This document shows, one piece after another, positions 61,368 through 64,000 of a DNA stretch of 64,000 nucleotides. The notes beneath the pieces were generated by a model. It was not told the DNA's origin and searched no databases. It saw only the letters and a program-made list of their open reading frames with translations. The first letter of the stretch is position 1; every line of letters begins with the position of its first letter. The position numbers and the translations under genes were made by a program. The stretch lies in contig NZ_NRQR01000008.1 in NCBI RefSeq assembly GCF_002849595.1, forward strand, positions 124,001 to 188,000, written 5' to 3'. The stretch is from Luteimonas rhizosphaerae (GTDB lineage: Bacteria > Pseudomonadota > Gammaproteobacteria > Xanthomonadales > Xanthomonadaceae).

Positions 61368-61667
61368 ATGTGGTACGCGATCGAAGGACATGACGGCGAC
61401 GACGTTCTGGACGCACGCCTGGCGGCGCGCGCCGCCCATCTGGACCGGCTGCTCGCGCTGCGCGAGGCGGGGCGCCTGCTGATCGCGGGCCCGTGCCCGG
61501 CGGTCGACGCCGAGGAGCCGGGCCCGGCCGGGTTCAGCGGCAGCATCGTCATCGCCGAGTTCGCCTCGCTGGCCGAGGCACGCACCTGGGCCGACGCCGA
61601 TCCCTACGTCGCGGCGGGGGTGTACGCCCGCGTCGACGTGCGTCCGTTCCGGCGCGTGCTGCCCTGA
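61368..61667 (+). CDS. YciI family protein
   Basis: 99-residue ferredoxin-fold dimer protein of the YciI family. [12 protein letters not shown] carries the conserved His; [22 protein letters not shown] and [17 protein letters not shown] are the family's second and third motifs. In E. coli, yciI is linked with ScpA/ScpB-associated trp-region genes; in Lysobacterales it commonly sits next to scpA. Its reaction is unknown; a chlorite-dismutase-like active site has been proposed. Confidence 0.9.
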   Translation: MWYAIEGHDGDDVLDARLAARAAHLDRLLALREAGRLLIAGPCPAVDAEEPGPAGFSGSIVIAEFASLAEARTWADADPYVAAGVYARVDVRPFRRVLP

Positions 61668-61826
61668 TCCGGGGGTGCTCCGCACACGGCGAGCAAGCGT
61701 CGAAGCCGCGCACGCGCGGGTTCGCACCCTGTGCAGGGCGGGCCGCCCGTGCCGCCGTCACATCGCCCCGGCAGGTTGGTGCGGCGCAACATATTCATTT
61801 CATTGCAGTTTCTTTGCTTGATGATC

Positions 61827-61840
61827 TGAAAACGCTTACA
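61827..61840. promoter_or_regulatory. LacI-family operator TGAAAACGCTTACA
   Basis: A 14-mer fitting the palindromic LacI-family pattern TGNAANCGNTTNCA, 31 bp before the LacI start. Autoregulation is the simplest reading. Confidence 0.6.
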
Positions 61841-61871
61841 TTCGCCGCATCACGCAACCGCGGAGGGCGGT

Positions 61872-62936
61872 GTGAGCATCACCATCAAGGATGTCGCGCA
61901 GCGCGCGAACGTGTCGGTCGCGACCGTCTCGCGCGCGCTCAACGGCCATCAGAACGTCGCCGAGGCAGTGCGCAAGCGCGTGCTCGCGGTGGCCGCCGAG
62001 CTGCGTTACAGCCCGCACCATGCCGCGCGCAGCCTCAGCAGCCGGCGCACCCAGACGATCGGCGTCGTGCTGCCGGACCTGCACGGCGAGTTCTTCTCGG
62101 AGCTGATGCGCGGCATCGACCAGGTCGCGCGGGTGCGCGGCCAGCACCTGCTGGTGTCGAGCTATCACGGCAATCCGGAAGCCCAGGGCGCGGCGCTGCG
62201 GGCGATGCGCGGTCGCGTCGACGGCCTGTTGCTGATGTCACCCTACCTGCACGATGCGGACTTCCTGTCGCAGAACGTCGACGCCAGCCTGCCGCTCGTG
62301 CTGATGAACGCCGCGCGCAGCGAAGGCCACGCGGCACTGGGCATCGACAACCACGGCGGCGCACTCGCGATGACGCGGCACCTGATCGCCGCCGGCTATC
62401 GGCGCATCGCGTTCATCGCCGGACCCGAAGACAACGACGACGCGCGCGAACGACTGCGCGGCTATCGCGACGGACTGGACGAAGCCGGTGCGGGCTTGGA
62501 GCCCTGGGTGCTGCCGGGCCGTTTCGACGAAGACTCCGGCCATCAGGCAGGGCAGGCGTTGCTGGCGGCGGATGCGCGGCCCGATGCCATCTTCGCCGCC
62601 AACGACATGATGGCGATCGGATGCCTGTACGCACTGGGCCGCGGCGGTCTGAAAACGCCCGATGAAGTCGCCGTCGTGGGCTTCGACGATATCCCGCTTG
62701 CACGCTACGTTCACCCCGCGCTAACGACGATGCGCGTCGACATCGCCGAACTCGGCGCGCGCGCGATCAAGACCCTGCTCGACATCGAAGCGGCACCCGC
62801 CGCATCCGTTCCGGGTGCCATGTCGCTGCAGACCGAACTGGTGGTGCGGGATTCCTGCGGCAGCCGCCGCTCGGGGTCCTTGTCCACGGTGTCCACGTCG
62901 CGACCCGCCGAGCGAGGCGCGACCGTTATGCGTTGA
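61872..62936 (+). CDS. LacI-family transcriptional regulator
   Basis: 354 residues. N-terminal HTH TIKDVAQRANVSVATVSRALNG with the YSPHHAARSLSS hinge helix; then a sugar-binding periplasmic-like domain (TQTIGVVLPDLHGEFFSELM, AIFAANDMMAIGCLYALGR, VAVVGFDDIPLARYVHPALTT). The start is GTG 61872 with Shine-Dalgarno GGAGG at 61862-61866; no ATG fits. In Lysobacterales such regulators control sugar-uptake TonB receptors, and an Oar-like receptor begins 188 bp downstream. The last ~20 residues are Ser/Arg-rich. Confidence 0.93.
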   Translation: MSITIKDVAQRANVSVATVSRALNGHQNVAEAVRKRVLAVAAELRYSPHHAARSLSSRRTQTIGVVLPDLHGEFFSELMRGIDQVARVRGQHLLVSSYHGNPEAQGAALRAMRGRVDGLLLMSPYLHDADFLSQNVDASLPLVLMNAARSEGHAALGIDNHGGALAMTRHLIAAGYRRIAFIAGPEDNDDARERLRGYRDGLDEAGAGLEPWVLPGRFDEDSGHQAGQALLAADARPDAIFAANDMMAIGCLYALGRGGLKTPDEVAVVGFDDIPLARYVHPALTTMRVDIAELGARAIKTLLDIEAAPAASVPGAMSLQTELVVRDSCGSRRSGSLSTVSTSRPAERGATVMR

Positions 62937-63124
62937 GTGTTGTGTGGCCTTGGGAGGGGCAACCATGCATCCGAACGTTTCAAAGATCGTTCCGCGGCGG
63001 CGCGCGTGCCGGCCCGGTCCGCATACCTGACGCCGGTGTCCGCCTGCTTCATCCCTGATCCCCCTGTTGTGCCGGGACGCGCCTCCGTGCGTCACGGTCG
63101 AATCCCCTTGATTACGAGAACGCC

Positions 63125-64000
63125 ATGAAGCAAACGTCCGTCTTTTCCCGGCCGATGGCCCGGTCCCTGCTCAGCGGTGCGCTGGCCAGCTGCCTGTTCC
63201 TGGCGGCGCCCGCAGCTCTGGCCCAGTCCACGTCGGCGACGATCCGCGGCCAGGTGATGGTCGACTCGGCACCGGCCACCGAAGCGCGCGTGACCGCGAC
63301 GAACACCGGCACAGGATTGACCCGCAGCGTCGGGCTCGGCAGCAACGGCACCTACAACCTGGTCGGCCTGCCGCCCGGAACGTACCGGATCGACGTGACC
63401 GCCAACGGCCAGACCAGTTCGCAGACCGCGACGGTCGCCATCGGCCAGACCGCGACGCTGAATCTGGGCGTCGGTGGCGTGGCCGAAGCGGCGCCTGGCG
63501 GCGAAGCGACGGACCTCGATGCCGTGACCGTGACCGCCGATGTGCTGGTCGAGACCAAGACCTCGGAAATCGCGACCTACGTGTCGCAGAAGCAGATCGA
63601 ATCCCTGCCGCAGAACTCGCGCAACTTCCTCGCCTTCGCCGACACCGTGCCGGGCATGCAGTTCGTCAATTCCCCCAACGGCACGGAGTCGCAGCTGCGC
63701 AGCGGTGCGCAGGGCTCGAGCAACATCAACGTGTTCATCGATGGCGTCGGCCAGAAGAACTACGTCACGCCGGGCGGCATCACCGGCCAGGACGACAGCC
63801 GTGGCAATCCGTTCCCGCAGTCCGCGATCGGCGAGTACAAGGTCATCACCTCGAACTACAAGGCCGAGTACGACCAGATCAGCAGCGCGGCGGTCACCGC
63901 GGTGACGAAGTCGGGCACCAACGATTTCTCCGGCAGCTTCTTCTGGGACCGCACGTCTGACGAGTGGTCGGCGCGTACGCCCCGCGAGATCCAGGACGGT
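63125..64000 (+). CDS. TonB-dependent receptor, Oar-like, with N-terminal carboxypeptidase-regulatory-like domain (5' part)
   Basis: 292 codons, open to the window end. Signal peptide of ~37 residues (ending PAALAQS), then a carboxypeptidase-regulatory-like/CarboxypepD_reg domain at ~38-125 (TIRGQVMVDSAPATEARVT, NLVGLPPGTYRIDVTAN). The TonB box region is DAVTVTADV and the plug starts near 165 (QKQIESLPQNSRNFL, RSGAQGSSNINVFIDGVGQ, EYKVITSNYKAEYDQ). The rest of the barrel is off the window. ATG 63125 gives MKQTSVFSRPMARS. Following a LacI gene, it is probably a carbohydrate-uptake receptor; ligand unknown. Confidence 0.9.
   Translation, partial: MKQTSVFSRPMARSLLSGALASCLFLAAPAALAQSTSATIRGQVMVDSAPATEARVTATNTGTGLTRSVGLGSNGTYNLVGLPPGTYRIDVTANGQTSSQTATVAIGQTATLNLGVGGVAEAAPGGEATDLDAVTVTADVLVETKTSEIATYVSQKQIESLPQNSRNFLAFADTVPGMQFVNSPNGTESQLRSGAQGSSNINVFIDGVGQKNYVTPGGITGQDDSRGNPFPQSAIGEYKVITSNYKAEYDQISSAAVTAVTKSGTNDFSGSFFWDRTSDEWSARTPREIQDG

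Overview
The window is a high-GC chromosomal segment of a gammaproteobacterium, most likely a Lysobacterales (Xanthomonadaceae) genus such as Luteimonas or Lysobacter. Three things point there: the gene orders clpX-lon, surE-pcm-yqaA-nlpD, yhbY/rlmE-ftsH-folP, miaA-hfq-hflX-hflK-hflC-yjeT-purA and scpA-scpB-rluB; an Oar-type TonB receptor beside a LacI regulator; and abundant 'TGTAGGAGCGCGCT' type palindromic repeats. No database search was possible, so the genus is an inference.

Layout. 1-20.7 kb is core housekeeping DNA: proteolysis (clpX, lon with a sigma-32-like promoter, ftsH, hflKC), survival and repair genes (surE, pcm), envelope (nlpD-like), rRNA/tRNA modification and RNA biology (yhbY, rlmE, miaA, hfq, hflX), folate (folP), proline uptake (putP) and purine synthesis (purA). 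20.7-22.4 kb is a gene-free block built from a unit that recurs about every 600 bp and carries three classes of palindromic repeat. 22.4-27.1 kb is a divergent MarR / RND efflux module with a perfect inverted repeat at the control region. 27.1-31.3 kb is a lower-GC accessory island: a HipBA toxin-antitoxin pair with a clear operator and promoter, then a MazG-like pyrophosphohydrolase and a DUF2075 P-loop protein that is frame-disrupted.

31.3-44.4 kb is mixed accessory and metabolic DNA: a frame-disrupted TonB receptor, a formate/nitrite-type channel, a DUF2231 membrane protein coupled to a frame-disrupted PQQ-type sugar dehydrogenase, RidA / LysR, a MASE1-GGDEF diguanylate cyclase, and a two-gene cassette of a three-domain thioredoxin-reductase-like protein and a UBP-type zinc finger. 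44.7-52.2 kb holds a PaoABC periplasmic aldehyde oxidoreductase operon, a DUF885 metallopeptidase-like protein, a hemerythrin and an omega-amidase-type hydrolase. 52.4-57 kb holds a TetR / ferredoxin reductase / fatty acid desaturase module and a flavin reductase of the geranylgeranyl reductase type. 57.4-61 kb is scpA-scpB-rluB, with unusually long low-complexity C-terminal tails on ScpB and RluB. The window ends with a YciI protein, a LacI regulator and the start of an Oar-like TonB receptor.

Points of most interest: the 600-bp-period array; the dispersed hairpin repeat family; three small frame-shifting deletions clustered within 8 kb (30.7, 33.6 and 38.3 kb), which are either real pseudogenes or a local assembly problem; the MazG-like/DUF2075 pair next to HipBA; and the cNMP / redox-dead thioredoxin reductase / UBP zinc-finger cassette. 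I found no CRISPR array, tRNA, rRNA, transposase or phage structural gene.
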